From positions 1 to 44,991 of the IMG/VR virus record IMGVR_UViG_3300046007_008872: DNA of 44,991 nucleotides; one strand, 5' to 3'. The translations under genes were made by a program, and so were the position numbers. Each line of letters begins with the position of its first letter. The stretch's first letter is position 1. This document shows positions 1-6,072 of this stretch, piece after piece. The notes beneath the pieces are model-generated. The model saw nothing but the letters and a program-made list of their open reading frames with translations. It was not told the DNA's origin and did no database searches. Source of the DNA: a virus.

Positions 1-53
1 CCAGAAATTTTTTTGCGAATATTTCATTTTTGGCATCGTCCCCCCTTTTCCCC

Positions 54-167
54 TGTCAAAATGTCATATATGGGGGGGATACGGGAGGGAGCCCCCTGTC
101 AATATGTCAATACCCCCATATGGCCCCCAGGTGGTATGCCAAACTAGGGTAGCCGGTCAAATTGTCA
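54..167. repeat. TGTCA-N3-TGTCA direct-repeat pairs and G-runs
   Basis: Three tandem pairs with 8-base periodicity are seen: 54-66, 97-109 and 155-167 (first half GGTCA in the last). Each lies near a run of G or C (71-77, 92-96, 113-117, 125-129). A fourth pair is at 1672-1684, with an extra TGTCA at 1690. Nothing coding is visible in 1-232. The arrangement suggests binding sites for a regulator or replication protein, but the function is not known. Confidence 0.5.
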
Positions 168-232
168 TATTTAATAATTGTTAAATGGGGGACCCCCTTG
201 ATTATGTAAAAAGAATTTATTATATTAATACT

Positions 233-343
233 ATGGAACAGTTCACAACATTTGTATATATAATTGGTGCGGTTATTCTTGCTTTAGCTATAGGTAATAT
301 CTTTAGTTCAAACGATGATGATTATAACCACTACGATAATTAA
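233..343 (+). CDS. Small membrane protein (36 aa)
   Basis: An ATG at 233 opens a 36-codon frame (MEQFTTFVYIIGAVILALAI...) with one clear transmembrane helix at about residues 6-24 and an acidic tail ending NHYDN. It is followed after 7 bases by another small membrane protein on the same strand. A third similar microprotein starting MEQQ lies at 1275. I do not recognise the family. Phage microproteins of this kind often sit in the inner membrane. Confidence 0.55.
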   Translation: MEQFTTFVYIIGAVILALAIGNIFSSNDDDYNHYDN

Positions 344-350
344 TTAACCT

Positions 351-488
351 ATGGCTTTCTTTGTATATACCATATTGTTTTTTGCCACATTCTACTTGGG
401 GGTCCTTGCTGTATCAACATTCATCTTGGACCACTTTCCAACATCAAGGGTATCTGATTGGATAAGGAAATATATTATTAATGATTAG
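351..488 (+). CDS. Small membrane protein (45 aa)
   Basis: The frame MAFFVYTILFFATFYLGVLA... has a hydrophobic helix over about residues 2-27 and a basic C-terminus (RVSDWIRKYIIND), suggesting an inner-membrane protein with its tail in the cytoplasm. It starts 7 bases after the previous microgene, so the two are probably co-transcribed. Its stop overlaps the stop of the convergent minus-strand gene by 4 bases. Confidence 0.55.
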   Translation: MAFFVYTILFFATFYLGVLAVSTFILDHFPTSRVSDWIRKYIIND

Positions 489-943
489 ATATCAAACCAT
501 TCATCAATTATATCACCTTCATTTTCATCCCTATCTGTTTCATCCCAATCCCAAGGATCAATCTCATCTTCATTCTTTAATGTCATTAAGTAAGTACCAT
601 CAAGACTACCTGAAAGATATGTTTCAATTTCCCCAGTATGTGTTTTCTCAACATATACCCTTTCTTTTGTAACCCAGTTAACTTCTTCTTCTTCAAGTTG
701 GGGTCTATCATCATATGGACCACCTTCCGGATTGTTTTCCAATAGGTAATATAGATATTCAAGATCCAGTCTACCAATGTTTACCCCAACTGGGGATCCA
801 ATCTTTATCCTAATAGGGTCGTCATACATTATCGCCTGATAAAAATCATCCATATCAGCGAATCTATTTTTGACAATCTTATCAAAGTATTTCATATACT
901 TATTAAGTTGTTCATCACTTAGTCTTTCAAATTTTGATCCCAT
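485..943 (-). CDS. Hypothetical acidic protein (152 aa)
   Basis: Not recognised. The N-terminus is helical and basic (SDEQLNKYMKYFDKIVKNRF). The C-terminal third is strongly acidic and rich in D, E and W (DPWDWDETDRDENEGD). No signal peptide, membrane helix or catalytic motif is evident. The start is supported by an ATAAATATT element (961-969, top strand) 17 bases upstream. The opening could be a degenerate form of the leaders found further along, but it does not match closely. Confidence 0.7.
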   Translation of the reverse strand: MGSKFERLSDEQLNKYMKYFDKIVKNRFADMDDFYQAIMYDDPIRIKIGSPVGVNIGRLDLEYLYYLLENNPEGGPYDDRPQLEEEEVNWVTKERVYVEKTHTGEIETYLSGSLDGTYLMTLKNEDEIDPWDWDETDRDENEGDIIDEWFDI

Positions 944-967
944 TGTTAATTAATTTTATTATAAATA

Positions 968-999
968 TTTGTGTATGTCAAAAATTATTTGTACCTTTG
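968..999 (+). promoter_or_regulatory. Bacteroidota-type promoter upstream of an RNA candidate
   Basis: TTTG at 968-971, 20 bases, then TACCTTTG at 992-999 matches the TTTG / TAnnTTTG consensus of Bacteroidota housekeeping promoters. No open reading frame follows directly; the downstream sequence can fold. Confidence 0.5.
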
Positions 1000-1005
1000 T
1001 ATTGT

Positions 1006-1200
1006 CAGTGGTTAATACCGAGATAGGTTCAGTCCGGCCATTTGGATTGCAGAGGGTAGACTCCAACCTACTTTATATAAATAAAGAATCTCCCCACCGT
1101 TTGGTAGGAAGTGTGAATGTTTTTTGTTTGATTTCATCTTAATCTTTACGGTTCACCTGGAATCCTGATTAACTAATTCCCTACTGTGGGGAAAATGATT
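1006..1200 (+). ncRNA. Candidate structured non-coding RNA
   Basis: Downstream of the promoter at 968-999 the sequence is non-coding and relatively GC-rich. It has a nested fold: TAGGTT 1024-1029 pairs with AACCTA 1065-1070 around CAGTCC 1030-1035 / GGATTG 1044-1049 (one G-U) and GAG 1052-1054 / CTC 1061-1063, which is a three-way junction. Next come hairpins CTTTAT/ATAAAG (1071-1086) and GGAAT/ATTCC (1159-1180), and a long-range TCCCCAC 1091-1097 / GTGGGGA 1186-1192. The 3' end is uncertain. It does not look like a tRNA, and no known RNA family was recognised. Confidence 0.35.
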
Positions 1201-1223
1201 TCACTAAATAAATATCCCCATTG

Positions 1224-1255
1224 TTTGGAAAAGTCAATAGTTTGTTGTATCTTTA
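1224..1255 (+). promoter_or_regulatory. Bacteroidota-type promoter for microgene at 1275
   Basis: TTTG at 1224-1227, 20 bases, TATCTTTA at 1248-1255 (one mismatch to TAnnTTTG), then a 19-base gap to the ATG at 1275. Confidence 0.45.
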
Positions 1256-1274
1256 CTTTATTAAATTATTTATT

Positions 1275-1379
1275 ATGGAACAACAACTTATTGGATTTAT
1301 TATTGGGATGATTGGATTTTGTGTATTAGTACTTAGCTTTTTATTTTCGTCAATTGAGAATGAGAATGATCCCTTATAA
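1275..1379 (+). CDS. Small membrane protein (34 aa)
   Basis: MEQQLIGFIIGMIGFCVLVL... has one transmembrane helix (about residues 5-25) and a short acidic tail (SSIENENDPL). It resembles the microprotein at 233-343 in size, MEQ start and layout. A host-type promoter lies directly upstream. The 3' end overlaps the convergent gene at 1333-1626 by 47 bases, which is unusual for unrelated genes but common in dense phage genomes. Confidence 0.5.
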   Translation: MEQQLIGFIIGMIGFCVLVLSFLFSSIENENDPL

Positions 1380-1626
1380 GATGATCAATCTTATGGAAGT
1401 CACCAGGACCACTTACTTTCCCCTGTTTGTATAGGTATTCAATTACATCATCCATTTGACATTGAGTCATAATGTGTATTCGTTGTTTGAACTTCTTTAC
1501 CTTTCCTTGAAGGACACATTCTTCATACACACAAGTACCAGAATAGTTATTGTGACAATATGTCACAGTTATGGTGTTACCTGATCTTGATACCTGGGGG
1601 TTGAAAATGTCTAATGTAGTGTTCAT
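1333..1626 (-). CDS. Hypothetical protein (97 aa)
   Basis: Not recognised. The first half is beta-like with Cys pairs (TVTYCHNNYSGTCVYEEC). The second half is basic and helical, ending in a His-rich stretch (DFHKIDHLIRDHSHSQ). Four Cys and several His could bind metal, but no standard finger spacing is seen. An ATAAATATT element (1645-1653) lies 18 bases before the ATG. Confidence 0.6.
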   Translation of the reverse strand: MNTTLDIFNPQVSRSGNTITVTYCHNNYSGTCVYEECVLQGKVKKFKQRIHIMTQCQMDDVIEYLYKQGKVSGPGDFHKIDHLIRDHSHSQLTKIKS

Positions 1627-1671
1627 ATTGGGGTTTTGTTGTTAATAAATATTTGTTAATTTACTTGATTT

Positions 1672-1694
1672 TGTCAAAATGTCAGTTCGTGTCA
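1672..1694. repeat. TGTCA direct repeats (fourth cluster)
   Basis: TGTCA at 1672, 1680 and 1690. The first pair has the same 8-base period as the pairs at 54, 97 and 155. It lies at the start of the 880-base non-coding stretch. Confidence 0.4.
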
Positions 1695-1773
1695 AACCTT
1701 ACACAATCCCCTCGTCCATATTTCCCCACTTTTTACCACTCTATAGTTCCCACAATTTACCACCATAATCTTT

Positions 1774-1791
1774 GTTCTGAATATACAGAAC
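1774..1791. promoter_or_regulatory. Inverted repeat GTTCTG-N6-CAGAAC
   Basis: A perfect 6-bp inverted repeat around AATATA. It could be an operator or a small hairpin; no gene starts close by. Confidence 0.35.
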
Positions 1792-1806
1792 CCCATTTTT
1801 TCCCCT

Positions 1807-1822
1807 TTCTAGGTACCTAGAA
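1807..1822. promoter_or_regulatory. Perfect 16-bp palindrome TTCTAGGTACCTAGAA
   Basis: All 16 bases are self-complementary with no spacer, which suits a dimeric protein site rather than an RNA hairpin. It lies in the non-coding stretch 1627-2508. Confidence 0.45.
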
Positions 1823-1866
1823 GACCGTTTTTTTAACTATATCTATTTCCCAGCTAAAAAAGTAAG

Positions 1867-1927
1867 TAATAGTCCATTAGCCAGGGACAGACATTTATGT
1901 CGTTAGTAAATCACTTATAGACTATTA
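1867..1927. other. Nested inverted repeats, possible RNA fold
   Basis: TAATAGTC (1867-1874) pairs with GACTATTA (1920-1927) and encloses the hairpin GACAT-TT-ATGTC (1890-1901). A further small hairpin CCACT-TT-AGTGG follows at 1945-1956. Either strand could be transcribed; no promoter was identified. Confidence 0.35.
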
Positions 1928-2020
1928 AAAAGACAACTTCAACACCACTTTAGTGGACATCTCAACATCTGACCCTTCAAACTTACACATTAATTAACAC
2001 ATAGTCAAGTGGTAAAATGT

Positions 2021-2119
2021 GGGGTTACTAAAAACCCCCCAACTGAAAAGGAGGTGGGTTATGTTTTATATCACTTAAGCAAGGTTTAACCTTGCAATAA
2101 AGATATATTTAGTAACCCC
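2021..2119. ncRNA. Candidate three-way-junction RNA or cruciform (99 nt)
   Basis: GGGGTTACTAAA (2021-2032) is perfectly complementary to TTTAGTAACCCC (2108-2119). Inside the 12-bp closing stem are two hairpins. One pairs AACCC 2033-2037 with GGGTT 2056-2060, continued by CC/GG after one mismatch. The other is GCAAGGTT-T-AACCTTGC, a perfect 17-base palindrome at 2079-2095. Such nesting strongly suggests a conserved RNA fold or a replication/packaging structure. The strand of expression cannot be told and no known family was recognised. Confidence 0.45.
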
Positions 2120-2168
2120 TCTCATCACCACACCAAAATATAATACCATACTGTTCATTCATTTAATC

Positions 2169-2187
2169 TGTTCAGTGACACTGAACA
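2169..2187. promoter_or_regulatory. Perfect palindrome TGTTCAGTG-A-CACTGAACA
   Basis: A 9-bp inverted repeat around one central base, typical of a repressor operator. Related half-sites lie near it (GTTCA at 2152-2156, GTGAACAC at 2198-2205). A shorter GGTCA-G-TGACC is at 2296-2306. Confidence 0.45.
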
Positions 2188-2259
2188 TCCTCTGAAAGTG
2201 AACACTTAATCATTATACCATATGTGTTACTCTTACCGTGTAATTCACCGGTCACATTA

Positions 2260-2326
2260 AAATGGGGGGATTTTACCGTTTGTTATTAAAATGGGGGTCA
2301 GTGACCACCACATTGTAAATGGGGGG
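2260..2326 (+). repeat. AAATGGGGG repeats
   Basis: Three copies of AAATGGGGG(G) start near 2260, 2289 and 2317. The first two extend to ATTAAAATGGGGG. Another copy is at 183-191. The regularly spaced G-runs could be protein sites or could form a G-quadruplex; no function is known. Confidence 0.4.
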
Positions 2327-2425
2327 AAATAGTTTTTACAATAGTATGGGATTATGTTAATACTATTTTACATTATGATTTAAGATATGTCCCAGAAATT
2401 ACCACATAACCTTTATAGAGATGTA

Positions 2426-2501
2426 AGTATAAGATTAAATTATGAGGCGAATTCCGGAACGGTAGTGGAGGACTATGAGGCGAATGAATTAATCTTATAC
2501 T
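2426..2501. other. 13-bp inverted repeat enclosing twin TATGAGGCGAAT repeats
   Basis: AGTATAAGATTAA (2426-2438) is perfectly complementary to TTAATCTTATACT (2489-2501). The 50-base loop holds two exact 12-base direct repeats, TATGAGGCGAAT, at 2441-2452 and 2474-2485. Between them is the palindrome TTCCGGAA (2452-2459). The element ends 8 bases past the 3' end of the ParB-like gene. It has no U-run, so it is not an ordinary terminator. It could be a structured RNA, an origin element or a site for a recombinase. Confidence 0.45.
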
Positions 2502-2508
2502 GTACTAC

Positions 2509-2973
2509 TTAATCTTTATAAATACCTAACACAGGAACATTATCTAATCCTTTTCTTACGTATGAATGAAACCTATGCCACCCATCAATAATTAATTCCT
2601 CATCATCAAAATCAATTATTATTGGTAAAACAGAATCTCCGTGATCTGTATCATCACCATACCATTTATGGTATTCATCAAAAGTTTCATAACCCATTCT
2701 ATCTTTAACTTCATCTTTGATTAAATCAATTGGGACTTCTCCGTAATAAAATACTTTTCGTTTTTCTTTTGGGGTTAACTCATCAAGTAATTCATTTATA
2801 ATCTCATCATCATTACCAACACCTTCATTCCTGGCTATCATTAATGATTTTTTATAGTCATAGGGTAATTTGTTGAAGGTTTCAGTGTTTAAATACGAAT
2901 AAATGTCATTAGCAGATTCATTAATAACTCCCATCATTGATTGTATTCTTGATATTTGTTCTTGTAGGTTCAT
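2509..2973 (-). CDS. Leader-bearing ParB/sulfiredoxin-fold protein (154 aa)
   Basis: Residues 1-19 are the shared leader MNLQEQISRIQSMMGVINE, whose INE end fits a prohead-protease site. The C-terminal half carries the ParB-like motif IIDGWHR (128-134), followed by GLDNVPV and preceded by an acidic strand, as in the ParB/Srx fold. Members of that fold bind nucleotide (CTP) or act as DNases or kinases. I infer a packaged effector acting on DNA or nucleotides. Its start overlaps the stop of the upstream leader gene by 4 bases (ATGA), so the two are translationally coupled. Confidence 0.7.
   Translation of the reverse strand: MNLQEQISRIQSMMGVINESANDIYSYLNTETFNKLPYDYKKSLMIARNEGVGNDDEIINELLDELTPKEKRKVFYYGEVPIDLIKDEVKDRMGYETFDEYHKWYGDDTDHGDSVLPIIIDFDDEELIIDGWHRFHSYVRKGLDNVPVLGIYKD
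2930..2973 (-). repeat. Leader cassette DNA repeat, copy 1
   Basis: This stretch encoding MNLQEQISRIQSMMG is nearly identical in DNA to copies at 3436-3479, 4140-4171 (shortened), 6583-6626 and 7525-7568. Confidence 0.7.
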
Positions 2974-3479
2974 ATTATGTTTCTGTGGTAATTTATTAAT
3001 TCCTTATATGTACGTGGAAATAAATCTTTAAATTCTTTCATACTATTTGTAATATCGACCCAATTATTTTTATTACCATATAAGTATTTAATTATTTTTT
3101 TATCATCTTTATTTTGTAAATCAAAAACACTTCTATTAAAATTGATTTTGGATTCATAATCTTGGTAATTATTATAAATCCACGGATCAATAATATATCT
3201 ATCGTTCATTACCGCAAAATGATGTCCTTCATCACCTTCTTCATCTGAAAAGTATTCCGAATCAGGATTTTTATCTACACTAAAACCATAAATTTTAACA
3301 TCATCTCCCTCTAACATTTTTACGGCAGATGCAACAAATGAACAAATAAACGAAGTTCCATCTTTTTCTATCGCATTTTCAATCTCTTCAACAAACTTGG
3401 GGTTATCGTAAATAAATGGGTTTTTACTACCCATCCCCATCATTGATTTCATTCTTGATATTTGTTCTTGTAGGTTCAT
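2970..3479 (-). CDS. Leader-bearing papain/transglutaminase-like protein (169 aa)
   Basis: The leader MNLQEQISRMKSMMGMG (1-17) lacks the usual (I/L)xE end, so it may not be cut in the same way. A possible Cys-His-Asp triad is visible: C46 in SFICSFVASA, H86/H87 in GHHFAVM and D98 in YIIDPW. The order and spacing fit papain-like or transglutaminase-like folds, which include peptidases, deamidases and toxins. I infer a packaged enzyme that modifies or cleaves a host protein. It follows the gene at 3481-3840 after one base and overlaps the next gene by 4 bases. Confidence 0.6.
   Translation of the reverse strand: MNLQEQISRMKSMMGMGSKNPFIYDNPKFVEEIENAIEKDGTSFICSFVASAVKMLEGDDVKIYGFSVDKNPDSEYFSDEEGDEGHHFAVMNDRYIIDPWIYNNYQDYESKINFNRSVFDLQNKDDKKIIKYLYGNKNNWVDITNSMKEFKDLFPRTYKELINYHRNII
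3436..3479 (-). repeat. Leader cassette DNA repeat, copy 2
   Basis: A 44-base stretch nearly identical to 2930-2973. The differences cluster at the QS/KS codons. Confidence 0.7.
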
Positions 3480-3480
3480 A

Positions 3481-3840
3481 TTAACAATTCCTTAAAGCTT
3501 CTTTGAAGTAATCTCTTATGTATTTTTCATAACCACCTTCATTTATTAATTCCTCAACTGTTTTTTGATGTCTTAAAAGTTGCACAAAAGAAGGTTCCTC
3601 ATTATCAAGTTGAGCTATCCTAAATGAAATATCATAAATTATTGATTGTTTAAGTTGACTCACAAAATGATCTTCAGCATTACCAAAAGTTTCTTTGTCC
3701 CATTCTTCATCCGAGTATGATGAATCACAAATATCTTGTTGTGAAAAATTTTCATCAAGATGTTCCATCATAAAACCATAAATTCTTCTTAAATAAGAAT
3801 TTAATTTATTGTGTTGTTCTTCTGTGATTATAATCTTCAT
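3481..3840 (-). CDS. Leader-bearing hypothetical protein (119 aa)
   Basis: The start is placed at the ATG of MKIIITEEQHNKLNSYL because this matches the second leader type (MKIxITExQ) and lies 4 bases after an ATAAATATT element. An upstream in-frame extension would run into the neighbouring gene. The body is acidic and helical (DENFSQQDICDSSYSDEEWD) with no recognised domain. By the shared leader I infer a virion-packaged protein of unknown activity. Confidence 0.65.
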   Translation of the reverse strand: MKIIITEEQHNKLNSYLRRIYGFMMEHLDENFSQQDICDSSYSDEEWDKETFGNAEDHFVSQLKQSIIYDISFRIAQLDNEEPSFVQLLRHQKTVEELINEGGYEKYIRDYFKEALRNC

Positions 3841-3844
3841 ATTA

Positions 3845-3853
3845 ATAAATATT
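3845..3853 (-). promoter_or_regulatory. ATATTTAT-type late promoter candidate
   Basis: AATATTTAT on the gene strand, 4 bases before the ATG at 3840. Confidence 0.4.
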
Positions 3854-3859
3854 ATTGTA

Positions 3860-4456
3860 TTACCTAGACTGCCACTTATTATAGATGTTGCGTATTTTAT
3901 CATCATACATTTCAGCAACTTGATTTACATAATCAATTTCTTCTTGTTCTGGTAAGTCTTCCCACCCCATATTATACTCCTGCCATATAACGTGTTCTAA
4001 TGATTTTAGAACCAATTCATATTTAAATTGTTTGTAGGTATCTGTTGTAAAAAATACATCATCATCAAATACGGAAAAATATTTTGCAACTTCTTCCGGT
4101 GTTACTCTTCTAAGAAAGAATTTTGTTTCATTGATTGTCCCCATCATTGATATTTGTTCTTGTAGATTCATCATAATCCTATTGTACAACTTTCTGGTTC
4201 GATCCTCAAGAAGATTACTAAAGTATTCCACAAGTTTATCATACATTTGTTCGAGATGTAAATCTATGTGGTCCATAATGTGTAAATCCTCAACAATTAT
4301 TACAGCAATACTGTGATTGAAGTTATGAAAACTATAGTCCTGGTCAAACTCATTTTCAGCATATCTATAGTTTTGATCAATAATAGACATAAGTGTTGGG
4401 TAATCTATTCTTCTTAATAGATAATTCCTAATCTTATTTTGTTCTTGTGGGTTCAT
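3860..4456 (-). CDS. Two-module leader protein with FLRR motifs (198 aa)
   Basis: The frame begins MNPQEQNKIRNYLLRRID, a degenerate leader running straight into an LRRID motif. At about residue 96 a second, shortened leader MNLQEQISMMGTINE is followed by FFLRRVTPEEVAKYF. The protein is therefore two copies of one module, helical and with RR near the start, related to 6628-6981, 7209-7568 and 9165-9455. The internal ATG codons (4174, 4171) follow AGGATT, so the second module may also be translated on its own. Function unknown. Confidence 0.65.
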   Translation of the reverse strand: MNPQEQNKIRNYLLRRIDYPTLMSIIDQNYRYAENEFDQDYSFHNFNHSIAVIIVEDLHIMDHIDLHLEQMYDKLVEYFSNLLEDRTRKLYNRIMMNLQEQISMMGTINETKFFLRRVTPEEVAKYFSVFDDDVFFTTDTYKQFKYELVLKSLEHVIWQEYNMGWEDLPEQEEIDYVNQVAEMYDDKIRNIYNKWQSR

Positions 4457-4461
4457 ACTAT

Positions 4462-6072
4462 TTAATAACCATCATTATCAATTGGGTCTGGGTTGTTTTC
4501 CCTATCTTCTCTATTAATTCTATCTCGTTCTCTATTACGGAGTTTTTCTAAATATGTTTTTTCAATCCATCCTGGTTCTTCTTCTTCGTGTCGTTCCATA
4601 TCTCTATAAGAAAAAAGAGTATTGTCCTTAATGTAATCCATCATTTCTTGTGTTTCCACGTCTTCCGGTTTTGTAATTGGTGGAACACATAAATTACCTT
4701 TTTTGTTGTTTGTTTTGGTAACATAATCTAAAGACAAATCATTTCTATTAAACATCTGTTGGATTTTATCCATATATGTATCTTCAAACCATTCCTCAAT
4801 AAGATACATTAAATAGTTTTCCCTAACTGGTAAAACTTTTTTTATCATATCAACCATATTTGGGTAAATATATAACATTACTTCCTTAACATCTCTTTCA
4901 CTTTGTGGTCTTGGGTCTCTTGGTCCCCAGTCTGGACTTCTATCATCCAATTCAACCCTTAAATCACCTATTTCTCTACCATTTTTACAAAACTCAAAAC
5001 TAAAACCGTGATTTTTCCAATGTTCATTTTGGTAAATTTGACTATTAGCAAAGTAACTATTTAACAAAGTATAAATTCCTTTGTCCAATTTTTCGTTTGG
5101 TTTGGGGAACTTCTTATTAACCTCTTCCCTTAATACTTTTTTTATATGTTCTTGTAAGTTTTTTGACTCAAATAAATCATCAATACTCATATTTTTTATA
5201 TCATCAGGAATTTGTTCGTAACTTTTTTTATGTTCAGAGTCTCTAATTGAATCTTCTTTTTCTTTTCTTATTTTTTCCTCTTCTTTTCTTTTTCTTTTTT
5301 CTCTTTCCTCTCTTTCTTGTTCAGGAGTCATTATTTTATCTTCATCATATGTTTTGAGACTATTTGTATTTATTTTATCGATAACTTTGACTGCTGATTT
5401 TGGAATAGGTTGATTTGTGTAAATTGCTTCTAATGTAACCATTGATGCCGGATCGTTATAAAATTTGTGATTTGGTATTTGACTTAAATCAATTTCTAAA
5501 ACATAATAATTTTTAATAATCTGTTTTCTTTCTTGACTTAATGAATTCCATAATGTTGTAGCCATATCTTTGGAATTATTTTTATTTAAATATAGATATA
5601 TTCTTTCTGGATGGTCACCTAATTTACTTTCGGATTTCAAATTAATACCATTCTTAATTATGCTATCAACAAAAGTGTCTGGTGTGACATGATAAACCTT
5701 AGATTGTTTTAGATTTATTTCTTTACCTATTTTTACTTCATATCCAATTTCAACATCATCTTTTCCAATATAGTTTTGGACACTATTTGAATAAGTGTGT
5801 TGTTTCATACCGGATAGTCCAATACTTGTTGGGAACCACCCTTTTTTAGTCATAAAATTGTTTATAACAACTAAAGTTTTTTGATCTAACCGGTCAACAA
5901 CTATATTAAAACTTGAATCAAATGAACCAAAATTATGTTTGTACTCAACTCTGTTTCCATTTTTTATTTTGGATGGTCCTAGTATGTTTGTTAGTTCAGA
6001 TTGAGTTGTTTTCATATCAACTGATTCAACTTCTTCCCTTAATACTTTTCTTATATGTTCTTGTAGGTTCAT
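4462..6072 (-). CDS. Tandem leader fusion: ART-like domain plus second cargo (536 aa)
   Basis: Leader MNLQEHIRKVLREE (1-14). Residues 125-235 resemble the ADP-ribosyltransferase / RNA 2'-phosphotransferase-like fold: VYHVTPDTFVDSIIKNGI with H128, PERIYLYL at 155-162 and EAIYTNQPIP at 215-224, a likely last catalytic Glu strand. A charged E/K/R-rich linker (249-285) leads to a second leader copy, NLQEHIKKVLREE (305-317), and a different C-terminal module (about 220 aa, unrecognised, acidic). T4 Alt is the precedent for an ART packaged by an N-terminal tag. I infer that a protease could split this into two packaged proteins. Confidence 0.7.
   Translation of the reverse strand: MNLQEHIRKVLREEVESVDMKTTQSELTNILGPSKIKNGNRVEYKHNFGSFDSSFNIVVDRLDQKTLVVINNFMTKKGWFPTSIGLSGMKQHTYSNSVQNYIGKDDVEIGYEVKIGKEINLKQSKVYHVTPDTFVDSIIKNGINLKSESKLGDHPERIYLYLNKNNSKDMATTLWNSLSQERKQIIKNYYVLEIDLSQIPNHKFYNDPASMVTLEAIYTNQPIPKSAVKVIDKINTNSLKTYDEDKIMTPEQEREEREKRKRKEEEKIRKEKEDSIRDSEHKKSYEQIPDDIKNMSIDDLFESKNLQEHIKKVLREEVNKKFPKPNEKLDKGIYTLLNSYFANSQIYQNEHWKNHGFSFEFCKNGREIGDLRVELDDRSPDWGPRDPRPQSERDVKEVMLYIYPNMVDMIKKVLPVRENYLMYLIEEWFEDTYMDKIQQMFNRNDLSLDYVTKTNNKKGNLCVPPITKPEDVETQEMMDYIKDNTLFSYRDMERHEEEEPGWIEKTYLEKLRNRERDRINREDRENNPDPIDNDGY

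Noticed and set aside
481-672. 63-codon plus-strand frame
   Set aside because: Antisense of the acidic minus-strand gene; His/Leu/Tyr-rich composition typical of a shadow frame.
1001-1200. tRNA or tRNA-like gene, because of GGTTCAGTCC
   Set aside because: No acceptor stem or anticodon arm could be placed around it.
3481-3918. Longer N-terminus for the gene at 3481-3840
   Set aside because: The extra residues overlap the upstream gene and precede both the leader and the promoter-like element.
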